NCBI RefSeq assembly: GCF_015706575.1
Contig: NW_024037072.1
Coordinates: 21,639,162 to 21,703,161, forward strand
Reading direction: 5' to 3'
DNA from: Patiria miniata
Taxonomy: Eukaryota > Echinodermata > Asteroidea > Valvatida > Asterinidae
DNA length: 64,000 nt
Made by a program: the position numbers and the translations under genes. Below are positions 11,802-23,800 of the stretch, piece by piece. How positions within the stretch are numbered: the first letter of the stretch is position 1; every line of letters starts with the position of its first letter. The notes under the pieces were generated by a model, which saw only the letters and a program-made list of their open reading frames with translations, ran no database searches and was not told the DNA's origin.

Positions 11802-14800
11802 CTGTAAAAGAGAGATGGAATAGCAAAGATGAACATTTAGCCAGTCTGTGTGATAATTGTTTAAGAACTCTCCTTCACATTCAGAACAGTGTTTGTTATA
11901 CCCATCTTTCAGGACGGTCAGATGGCATTTTCCTTGGCTTTCAACTCTTGCATCAGCAGGATCATATCTGACCTGTATTGTACTCTAATTGAATTTGACT
12001 CCCATTCTTTGATGACGCTGAATTTGATATTTCTGTCCAGGTCTTTAAAACCTGAAATGTATTCACTGCAGACAATTTTTGTCCAAAAGGAGAACTGTGA
12101 TGATCAGGCTCTTTTAAATAAGTATTATGGTGATGCTTTAATTTGATTCTTTGATTCTATTTACCTATTGGTTGTTTGTCAGGGCTTCTTGAGTCAGGGG
12201 TTCTTGTAGAGTCTGAGCAAGCTGACAAACTGCTCCTTCGCTCTGGGGTGTCCTCATTCTGTAAAAAATAAAACAATAACAAAGAGTCATTTTACAAATT
12301 CAAATACACCGTTACAAGTGCTCTTAGAATTAAGCAAACACTCATGAACAAGGCTTGTCCTTCCATGTTTTCCCTATGTAGTTTTAAAGCATTTTCTGCC
12401 CAGTGTTGATTCACATGCATCCACTGAAGTTTGAAATAGCTGTCTTTTACAAATCGGAAGATCAGGCTTTTCAGTTTGTTAACTTAATGTGACATTGGCA
12501 ATGTACACATGCTGCACCAAATCAAGCATCCTAAGCTTGTCTTTTAGATCTTCACAGTTTGTTTGTCTACAAAAGTAATATAGATGGGAGCCACACAAAA
12601 GCAAATTAAGGCTTCATCCGAATCAGCTGTCTAGAGAATCAGGTCTAGGTCTGCGCCCATTGAAAATATGTGGGGACGCGCTGACAAAAGACGTAGCCAT
12701 AGCTCTTGAAGCTCGTTTCGGACACGGCCTAGGGCTACCAAAAGGATGTCATGTGTATTTTTCTGTTAACAAAACATTGCACATTGAGCGCTGGCAACTG
12801 GCATTACCCAGAATTGTTGGTTAGTCCTCAGAATTTTGCGTCGGGGTAATGTAAATCAAATTAGGTTTTGCCCTTCACCGACGTATGAACACTGTATACT
12901 CTGTGTGTTGCCTCCCGAGTGAAAGTTGGAAAAAATCACTCGGTTGGGACTCGAACCCATGACCTCCTGCTTTCTAGTGGTCGAGTCATAAGACGTCTGC
13001 CCTAGAAAGCAGGAGGTTGTGGGTTTGAGTCCCACCCGAGTGATTTTTTCCAACTTTCACTCAGGAGGTAACACACAGAGTATTGGGTGTTCACTCGGGA
13101 GGTAACACACTGTTTATACGTCGGTGAAGGGCTAAACCTAATTTGATCAATCACAAGTCATGCAGTCCCATACCAAGTAACCAGGTAATTACATGTACAT
13201 GAACTGTGGAAAGGGTATTCCTTGGTATTGCTCATCCCCTGTTACTTATGACATGGTCTGTGATTACTTATGGCATGGTCTGTGATTACTTATGACATGG
13301 TCTGTGATTACTTATGACATGGTCTGTGATTACTTATGACATGGTATGTGATTACTTATGACATGGTCTGTGATTACTTATGGTATGATCTGTGATTGCC
13401 AAGTGTTGTGACTTGTAAAATGAAGTAATGAACAATACGGGAACGTGGGGAAAAAAGGTAAAAGGTCCTAGTTAAGTTCAAGGATGAAATGCAGTTGACG
13501 CTGAAGTTGGATATGCATCTAAACATTTGGATTTGCAAATGAATGCACTGTCAGGTTTCAGATACAGGGCCCAATAAATGTAAGGAAGACACGTACCAGA
13601 CGGGATGTAGACTGTCCATGAGGGGATTCCAAAGATTCGTTATCGGACTCGTCCGTCGCGTTCCATGTCTCTGCTCTGACATCACCACTGGATTGTCTGC
13701 CATTCTGTAACACACACAAGATATCAAATACAAAGTTAATGACAATGGGTAATGACTGGTTCTCACAATCTTGCGATTTTCCTTTATTTCGGGAGAAATA
13801 TAATTTAATCATTATTGAATAGCCAGATAATCAATCAGAATTAATAGCCAGACAAATCAGGACACCCAGAAGACCAGACAGCCAATACCTAGAGTGGCCA
13901 TCACGCCAAAGTAGGCATCAATTAATAGTGGTATTACTGATTATCATGTCATGTTTATTTTTCTTTTGTTTATTTCCGTTGGTGAACCACAATTTGGGCG
14001 TTGTCTCTTGCTTCCGATCCATTATTTCAGTCCCCCGATTTCAAGACTCTGGCTCAATATTGGTCAATTGGTATGCTTCAGGAACACGACAATTTGAGAA
14101 AAAAAGTGTCAAGCACTTTCATTTGGTTTGAACACTGATGGCTTCTATGCGAGTTTGCGATGAATCCAAAGTTGGAGATGACACTGACAGATTTGAAATT
14201 TGGAGATTTGAAAACGTCAAATGACATTCCTTGCACAATGGTCTGTTTTGCAGACATGCCTATTCTAGATAAATAGTTCTACATCTATGTACTACACTCA
14301 CCCATTTAGACAGCTCTGGCCTCTTCATTCCTACAAAAACGACAAAACAAAATATGGACTTATTTCTAGGGTAGCTGTTTCAACATTATCATCAACATAT
14401 ACATGTAGAATAACATTAGAATTCCAAAAAAGGTGTCCTAGAATTTTTTCCAGACCCATTTTTTTTTCTTAGGCACTTATCTTCGGCAGTTGTTTTACCA
14501 ATAACTCAGATTTTTTAAGCAACAAAAAGCAGTGAACTTCCATTGTAGCAAACCTTGTTCCTCACCAGTTTAGGGGACACAACCAACCAAACTTCACAGA
14601 ATAAGTGAACAGATTTATATTGCACTTGTATAATTTGAAGTTTATTTAACTTCTAAAAGCAATACAGATAAGTTGGGATCACAACAAAATGATACACTTT
14701 TGGATCAGGATTTTTTTAAGTGAGTGTTATTTTCAATGTGTTGGAAACAAATCTTTGTTTATTCACATTACAAGGCAGTTCACTCTGTCCTTGCTCTATG

Positions 14801-17800
14801 CTCTGCCCAACCAGGAGTACTAATAAATGCAAAAAAAGTGTTTGACTACTAGATAGATGGATATTTCTGATAACAAGAAGCCAGCAGACTGGAGCAAAGC
14901 CTTTGCTTCAAATGGCAGACGATCGGTGCAATTTTCTAAGGCTAAATGCAAGCTAAGCATAAGTTTTATTGGTAAGCCACAAAGTGGGTTGTGCTTGGGT
15001 GCAGATATGGGAGTCAGGGATTTTGGAGATGCCTCTATACATCCAGCGGTGTAGCAAGTGTTCTCACCATGGGGGGGGGGGGGGGGGGGATAGGAAGGGG
15101 GCTGGACACCATCTACCTCTGGGGGCGTAGTTCAAAGCGGACAATCATAGACACTATCGAACAATAGGTGGCACTTTTCATGGCAGCACAAAAGCCGACA
15201 TTTGCGCAACCTTAAAAATTTTTTAACCATGGTCACTTTAAGTGGATTACAAATTTCCTGTGGGGGCGTGACGATTGGCTATGCCGCTGTATACATGTTA
15301 TTAAGTTAGGCATGCAATAGGATTTTATGCAGCATGCAATATTTGGGTGCTTTACTCTTCATGATGGCAGATAGCTTTTGTCTTTCTCACTACAGACGAA
15401 TCCCTGGGTCACCCAACCAACTGGTCTCACGACATGATTTCTTGGAATCGAATGACTAGCGATGAACAATTCATTGAGACCAAAGATGTAACTTCTCCAC
15501 ATCTGTGTGTGCTGCTTACCAAAGTGATTTTGGCAAATTTAAAAAGAAGCTTCAAGTGGCAGAGTTTTGCGGAGCAATCTAGTGGTTATTTTACTACAAA
15601 ACATTGCACATTTTTGCAAGAACTATGACACTGAAGAATGATTAAAGCTGTTGTTTTAAACTGAGGCACGGGTTTTGTGCAGGAACTGAGTACAGTCGAG
15701 TCTCGTTAATACAAACTCGTTCGGACCTAGCCAAATTGTTTGTTATATCAGAATTTTGTATTAAGAGGAACATCAGTCCCATTCATTGTGCACATAAATG
15801 CACAGTCGGGACTAAGGCTTTATGTTTGTTATAACCAGAATTTTGTATTAACAGAGTTTGTACTAACGAGATTCAACTGTACTCAGATTTGATGATACAA
15901 CGTACATACATAATTTTCATTAATTGCAACTGTCCTCAAACCTGACTGCACACTATGTGAGGTTTGTTTTGTTTGCGAACCCCCAGTTTAGTAAACATTT
16001 GATTTATGTTCATGACAAACATGTAAAAACAAAATATGACCATTATTAGCTAGACCAGGATGCAATGTTTGGCTGTACATGTAAACTGGAGGTTCGGTCT
16101 ATGGGCTCTGTGCACAAGTACCCCTCTCGATGGTTACAAAGGGAGAGTTGGGGAGACCACTGGGCGAAACATTCGCATTTCAGACGACGCCTAGCGCTCA
16201 TGTGAAGATGCTACAGGTTCGTGCACATTCAGAACAGAATTAGCCATGCGCACTTCGCACCATACGCATGCACCGGTATGCACAAGCGGCGTGCTCCATA
16301 AACAGGGCTCCCGAAAGCGGTAAAAAAAGCACCATCTACTATTCATGCACAGAGTCCATATACAGGGTGAGTAAAAAAAAAAAACATATCCCAAATTGCA
16401 GGACCAATTTTTGGATGCAGTTTTGCCTGTAGCACTTTCAAAATCTAGGCTATGAAAGCCCAGTTACAGTATTACCTCACCTTACAGTGAGTACCTCACC
16501 TTTAAAAGGCTATGAAAGCCCAGTTACAGTATTAAGCTTTCATTTAGTACAAGAATCATTCAGATCACTCATGAAATTTTTCAAGTAACAGAATTTTGAA
16601 CTCAAACACAGTTTTAAAGTTCTGTCCATGGATCACAAAAAATAAGTGTTCTTTCAGCAAAATGAAAACAATTCTCATAGGGATGCACGTGAATTCGTTT
16701 TGCTGAAAGAACACGTACCCTTTCGGTGATCCGTGGACAGAACTTTAAAACGGTGTTTGTGTTCAAATTGCCGTAACTTGAAAAGTACATGAGTGATTTA
16801 AATGATTCTTGTACTATAAGAAAGCTCATTGATTGGGCTTTCATATCCTAGATTTTGAAAGTGCTACAGGCAAAACTTCATTCAAAAATTGGTCCTGCCA
16901 TTTGTGATGCGTTTTTTTTTTTTTAATCGCCCTGTTGTGTTTCACAAGCAGCAATGAATAGAGGAAGCCATGCAAACTCACCTTTAGTAATCATGCTTTC
17001 CACTGCAGCTGTAGTGTAAAACAAGCAATGGTGGGAAAAAACCATGGGTTAATATGGCAAAAAGCTACTATGCCCCTGGGTGTCTGTCACCATGTGCGTC
17101 ACCATGTGCGCAAGACTGCCAAAGTGAGAGCATGCATGTGTCTTTGTGTCACATTCACTTTCCTGGAATGCACTTTCTGTTTAAAAGTTTAAGGGCTTTG
17201 ATCCAAGTATAGTAAACTCTGGCTAAGTCGGCATTCTCGGGACCCGAGAATTTGTGATGACTTACGCGAATGCCGATATCTGCTGCAAGACATCATTTTG
17301 CCGGCTTACATGAATGGTCTTTTGTACACATGATTCATGGCACTAATTGGCTTCGATTTACCTTGGATTATCTCCTTAATGCTGGAGTTGAATCCAGCAA
17401 ATTAATCCTCGAATTGTATCATCACGTTTGGGGTATTGATAGTGGAGACCACGATACATATGTACCATGCACAGTAATGAATTAAATGCGTGCATGGTCC
17501 GGTATTTACCACGCACGCATTGACTGCAGCACTAGTCATTCAATAAGACGACCCCCAAAATGGACAGAGCGCATGCGTACAGCCTAGAGGGGTTACTAGT
17601 ATTGATATGCTCACGATGCATATGCGATGTATGCAGTAGGACACCCTTTTTCGACACCAATGCATGCAACTATCACGGGCCGTGCGAAACCACTTTTCAC
17701 TCGACACTTTGCCAACCGCAGTACAGGAAGTCTATGCCAATGCGTGATGTTGTTGAATGCCGACTTACACAAAGGATTTTGTAATGCTTTTGATGGAAAG

Positions 17801-20800
17801 GGGACCGAGAGTAACACAACGACTTGAGCGAAGTGGCGACTTATAAAAGCCGACTTAGAAATAAAAAATTAAATGGAAATGCATTACGGACAATCGGGAC
17901 TTTAGTCAGACGGCCGACTTGAGTGATTTGACGAGTTGTACGATGTCGGTTTAGCCGGAGTTTACTGTAATTGGATTGAAACAATTTTGAGTAAAATTCT
18001 TGTACAAAATTTAACAGAGAGTGCCGTTTTGGTGATAAAATATCACAGTTTAGTTGTATGAACAGTCAAAACAACACTTCAAATCATCAATTCGTCACTT
18101 TCAAATCTCAAACAAAAATGTTATTTGTTTAGTTGTGAAATCACAGCAAATGGTGCCAGAGGACTGAATTTTTTTTGGAACACACAGAATGCACATCCAT
18201 TTTAGTCTTAGAAAGGAATAAATCAGGGTTTCTTGTCAGTCTTGTTTTAGTTTGGTGAAGAATGTTTTTTTTTTAACAAGCCTTGTAACTTAAGGTTTTG
18301 AAAATTTTGCCTATTTGTGGAAAATTGGAGGTGACATTAACCCCTAACCAACAGTGTGAAAAGAAACAAACCAAAAATATTAATCGCCTAATGAAGAATG
18401 TCAGATGGTTGTGGATATGTTATTTGTAAAACAATAAACCTTGTAATGTCATTCATGAAAAACTTGAAGTTTTATTTGACATTTACAGGTTGTTCAGATG
18501 GACATCACCATTTAACATGTTTTACAATTGCCATAAACACAACCATTGAAATGCATTATTGAGAACCAACACCAGAAAGTGATAAGGAATATGAAATGAT
18601 TAGTACTGCCAGAAGTATATCAGAGATTTAATGAGCTACGCATTTAAGTTCAACAGAAGTAAGAAGTCTATGAATACATAGAAGATGTATTGGGTGAATA
18701 TATTCTGATGATGAACAATTGGGCAGAAAATATGTTTGGCACAGTTTTTTGCTATCCAAAAACAACCCCACCAAATGTTACGCTGGTCAAAATCTGACAT
18801 TACTGGTAATTTTGAATAATTTTCTTGTTCCATCAAGATTGAGATTTTGCCACCATTACAAAGTTTTAAACCAGTATGATGAAGAAAATATTCCAGATTT
18901 AAATGCCCTTAGTTATTCCAGTAATTATGAAGCATTAGTTGCAAAGATAAGAGTTTATAAAACTAGAGATTACTCTCAAAACAAACTTGGTATTAAAAGC
19001 AAAGAAAATGACAACGACTAACATCGAATCTCAACAGCAGCGAGTTAATTTCCAACACTTCTAACTGTGAAGGACATTGTGACCTTTGACCCACCTTTGA
19101 CCTGCTTTTGACCTCGGATCAGCTTGCCCATTGGTTCTGAGTTGCGTCGTTTCTGTCTTCGTTTGGACTTCCTCTCTTTCTTATCTCGTGTCAGGTCAGG
19201 GTCTGGTGGGACCTCTTTGTCTGACTCTGTCTTGGCCGACATGGCTGGAAACGAGAACAAGAACAAGAGTTTTCATTAAATTCAAAAACATTCTTAATTG
19301 GTGTGGTGTCTGTCCAGTAAAACAAATTCCATCCAATTACGGGAAAGAAGAAACCTGTCTGATGAAGGATAACGAGGAAAATTAATTTTTGGGGGCACAG
19401 GAGAGTGCTCAGAGTTCAAATAAATACATATTCAAAATCACTGTGCTCATGGAAAAGAACATAACAGCCTGATTGTCCGAGCAACCCCATAATGAAACTT
19501 TAAACTTTCTGTAGTTTGCTGTTATAATTTAAAGACAAGAACATTTGCACCTGTCTGAAAAAATGAACTGATGTGCTCTGTAAGAGCTGTAAGAGCTTGA
19601 GGGATATGGCCAAGTGCTTGGTGAACTCCTACATACAGAAGTCTCCTGGCTTCAAATGTGACCAACAAAACAAAACAAAAAGCAGGTTAATAGCTCAATA
19701 GCACAACAGTCTTAACGAACATACAAAAAGACTATACGCATAGCAACCAAAGTGCTATAAGCGCGCAACCGGTATTGTGTGCAAATGCATACGGGTGTGC
19801 TCGTTGCGCTTATTGTTCCCAAGCACTAGCGCTACAGAGCTGGGTTCAAACATTTCGTGAAGGAGTGGTTTGGAAAAGTTCAAGTACAGTTTTAACTAAT
19901 TTTGTATTGAAATAGAAATACATTTTAATTGTATCAAGCAGAATCTGTGGATGAGGTGTTATAAAACAAATATTGACTGATGGAGCCTAGTTTTACTATA
20001 CCACAAGTTAAAGCAGTCAATATTTGTATACTAGTCACCAGTCTGTAACTTCTCCAACCCTGTAACTTCCCCAATCCTCCAAACCTTCTTGGTGGATTTA
20101 TAAGGATCTGAGAGGATTAACCCTAATTCCCTAGGGCGTGTGCAAAATCGTATTAAAATTGGAGGATTCAGGGCTGTTAGGGGTACGAGGGTAAATGATT
20201 CAAGGCCTGTGCAGTCTGTGACATTGAAGTTGCTAGCTTACTGCTTCTGAGGATGAGCTCGTAGACCTTGGTGGGTATTGTACTGCCGTAATTCTCCAAG
20301 ATCAGTCGCTTGATTTCGTGGCTCCAGAGTTTCTTCTGGTCAACATTGCGTGCCTGAAAAATAGCATTCAAGTTGTGGCCAAAACATAATAATCAATTAA
20401 TAAATGAAAAAATAAGATGAAAGTGTGCATAGCTTGGATTGAAGTGCCTTTAAAAATCACAGGGACCAGGCCTTTTCCAGCTGTGCACCGCGTCTCTGGA
20501 ATTCCTTGCCAGACGAGTTAAGGGACACAACTGATATGTCATCATTCAAACGCCATCTTAAGACTCATTTTTTCAATCTATCATTTAAACCACAGTGATT
20601 TGCTAGTGACCGGCGCCTTTGAATGGTTCTCCAGATACTGTGCGCCTTATAAATTATCTGTTATTATTATTATTATTATATGAAATAGTGGCACTGAAAA
20701 CTGGAATGTTATTTCTATAGATACCAATTTTGATTGAATTGATACCAAAATTCAAATTACACAACTTAATCAAATTAACTTTGAAAATTGTTTATCACCT

Positions 20801-23800
20801 CACATGGTTGAGGAAAACTAATGGTGATATTTTCAACAAATTTTAAGGAAAAAAAAATGAACAACTGATCTTTCAAATTGTACATGTATATGGAATAATA
20901 AGTAAGAAGAATTGTGACCTCAAATTTGAATGTGTTTAAAGGGAATATTTGCTTTTGCTGTACTTTTCAGAAATGGATGGAATTGGGGGGTTGGAAATAC
21001 CGGTATATAGCAAATATAGTTACACTGACTTTTTTGAGGTTTTGGGTTCGAAAATGCTATAAAAACCAAGAAGAACAATCATTTTCCTGTAGTCTGGTTC
21101 CCTGACTCCATTTAAGAAGAAACAGAGCAGTTTACATACATTTGGGAATTGTAAGGTCAGGGAACCAGTTTAGCTGGCTTGTACCCGTTCATAGGTGTGC
21201 AATCGATTGCAAACAAGTGCGATGGCCAATGGGGGCCAGTATTTGAAAAAAAGCCAACGCTGGTCGGCCGACCAGCATTGGAAATTGATACAAAAATACG
21301 ACTTTTCTTGAAAATGACAGTATACCAGGTGCCATGATTTTACAGGATGCTTTACACTGTCATTCACTAACAGTCCAGCAAAATGATTTGGTAGTTTTAT
21401 TTTTTGATGTTTGCAAATGTTGTATTTTCCCTTTAAACAAAAGAAGATTTGATGAAAGCAAATTTCTTGTAAAAGTAGGCCTTACCAGGATTGTGTACTG
21501 AATGCTGGGATTGTCGAAGGGAATCACGTTAAAGCCAAGCGGCTCCTTCTGTATGCTCTCAATCAACATCAGGTTGGAACACTGCGGGATAAAGAAACAG
21601 AAAGTACAGTCAGTTATGCTGGGATCCAAAAGCAAAACCAAAACTTGGACCAGGAAGGGCAAACATTGAAATCACAACACAACAGGAAATCTTCAATATT
21701 GTATTACCACTCTCCACACTTTTGTGGTCTGTTTATCATGATATTAATCTCTTATATCATGTTAAGACAAACAAAAACAAATGAGTTTTTTTGTTTGTAT
21801 TGGACTCTGATCACCATGAGAGTGAAACTGGAAGGGTAACAACGGTTTGAAGCCATCTGTGAGAAGTAAAACAATGTGAATTGGTACTTTTTCTTGATAA
21901 CAGATGAAGGAAAACAGAAAAGGAAAGACTTTGTTGAAGCAAGGCCTCTGCTAAAAAATAAACATAAATGTACACGCAAGGGCCAAGTTCGCGCAAGGAC
22001 TAAAGTTGACCAATGGTCAACTAACGTTTGCCCGAACTCTGTCTAGTCGACGATGGTTGACTACGCTAGTCGACTATTTGGAACCAGCCTACTGGGGCTG
22101 GTTGCTTCGCTGGTAACCAATAGCCGCGCGCATTCATAACGCTAGCAGGGAGCCAGGATCCAGAAGTTCTGCGATAACATTTTGACCAGCGTTCGACTAG
22201 AGACGTTCGCACGTTGCTATTACTGCGCAGGCGTAAGGTACGTCACAAATCAACCACTAGTCGACTAATGGTCCTTGCCTGAACTTGGCTCAAGTTAACT
22301 TGCTAAGTTTACACAAGGTTAAACATTGCCATCCCCCATCCGTTATTGTGTGATACTTACAGGTATATGCGTCTTGACGCTGATTAACCCATCCTCCCGT
22401 TTCTTGCCGATGAGTAAAACCTTCTCAAATAGGTAGAGGTAGCGCTCTGCCCTGGCTCCTTGCATCCGGAATACATCCTGACGCAAATGCACATTTACAG
22501 TTTTACAAATCGGTAATCCCTCAAGTTACTGCACACTACCTACTTTTTTTGCAGATTTCTGCACACTGAGCCAATTTGTGTGATGCCATTAAAGGTACAG
22601 TCCATCATTTGCAGCTATCCAAAAAGTAACTGATGTAATTATTGTTGAAAAGCATAGTAATGGGACTAAACTCCCTGTGAAATTATTCTTTCTGGTAAGC
22701 TGTCATTTTGAAGATATCAATAAAAGAAGGCCTTTCCAACAATGCATCGTTGGAAATTTCCGTTAGTAGTTTTTTTTTTTATTCGCGCAAAGCGTTGACA
22801 CCAAGCACACATGCGCGAGGTTGCTATAATTCGTTGGATCAGTGCACGACTTCGCGGAGCTGCAATCGGTTCAGTGAGAACGTGTCTCGGATGCTGAATT
22901 CAGGCTCCATTCAAAACACGATTCAGCAACTTTTGATTTGAAATCGAGATCCTAGAATATTGTTTTCTCAGGATATACAGCATTCACTGAGCTGAAACTC
23001 CATCATGTTAGTTGTTCAGCACCCATCTTTAGATTTTGGGCACTTTTGTTGCTTCAAACGAATATACCGGTATAATGCACAAATTACAAATGATGGACGC
23101 TACCTTTAAAGACCCTTTTTCTTTACAAGAAAATAAATATTCACCAATTTTGAATGGGCAGAAAACACCCAAATACTTTTTTCATTCTTGTTGCTTAGCA
23201 CCTTAAAACCAACAAGGGGACTAAAAAGAGTTGGATTTCAACTTAAAATTGTGTAGACTTTATTGCTGAAGATGCCGAAAGAATCCTCATATTCAGTTTA
23301 ATAAACATGTTTGTACAGCTTTTTTGGTGGGATTCTATACTATAAAATGCTCGTCAACGTTGTTTATCAACATTGCAGCCCTTTTTTTTCCATTGACACT
23401 CTTAAAATTAAGTAAACGTCAGGCAGATTTGAACTTTGATTCAACTCTGGTACAAAAGCTTCCCCATTTAGCTTGCTAAAGTGTTGAGTACTTCAAGTGG
23501 ACCGAAGAAAAATAGGAAATTATACAAACACAACTTATGAAAGCTCTACCAGCCTCTATTGAATGATTTTTAAAAAAAAGACGGCTTGGTTTACTTGTTT
23601 TTCTTTGTGAGTGTCAGGGATGCCAGACAGCTGTTTAGAAATAGGTAAATGTCTTTTTTCGCACATGGAAGGTAGTTTTTAAGTGGAGTGACAGGTTCTT
23701 TCAAGCTTACCTCGAGAACAAGATCGCCACTTGACATGAGGTCACCCTGTAGGATAACAGAAAAACAGAAGGAATTGGAAAAGTGCAGGTTTTATTTAAG

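Larger units (their letters stand above)
12259..13596 (-). other. Intron 13
   Basis: 1,338 bp. It holds a long foldback element (12855-13147) and a 22-bp minisatellite (13245-13400); otherwise nothing recognised. Confidence 0.85.
14331..19112 (-). other. Intron 11, MITE-rich
   Basis: 4,782 bp. It contains four terminal-inverted-repeat elements (15044-15289, 15693-15879, 16363-16934, 17210-17967). 14331-15043 and 17968-19076 show nothing I can name apart from AT-richness. Confidence 0.8.
20354..21485 (-). other. Intron 9
   Basis: 1,132 bp. It holds a LINE 3' end (20450-20690) and one copy of a dispersed repeat (20948-21194). Confidence 0.8.

Noticed and set aside
11483-11971. 162-residue plus-strand open frame
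   Set aside because: Antisense shadow of exon 15; Ser/Leu-rich only because the sense strand is Ser/acidic-rich.
13245-13400. CRISPR-like array
   Set aside because: Units are directly adjacent with no unique spacers, in an intron of an animal gene; an ordinary minisatellite.
19113-19124. Exon 11 ending at the later GCAG|GTCAAA donor
   Set aside because: It would join exon 12 in a frame that meets TGA at once (GAA TGA).
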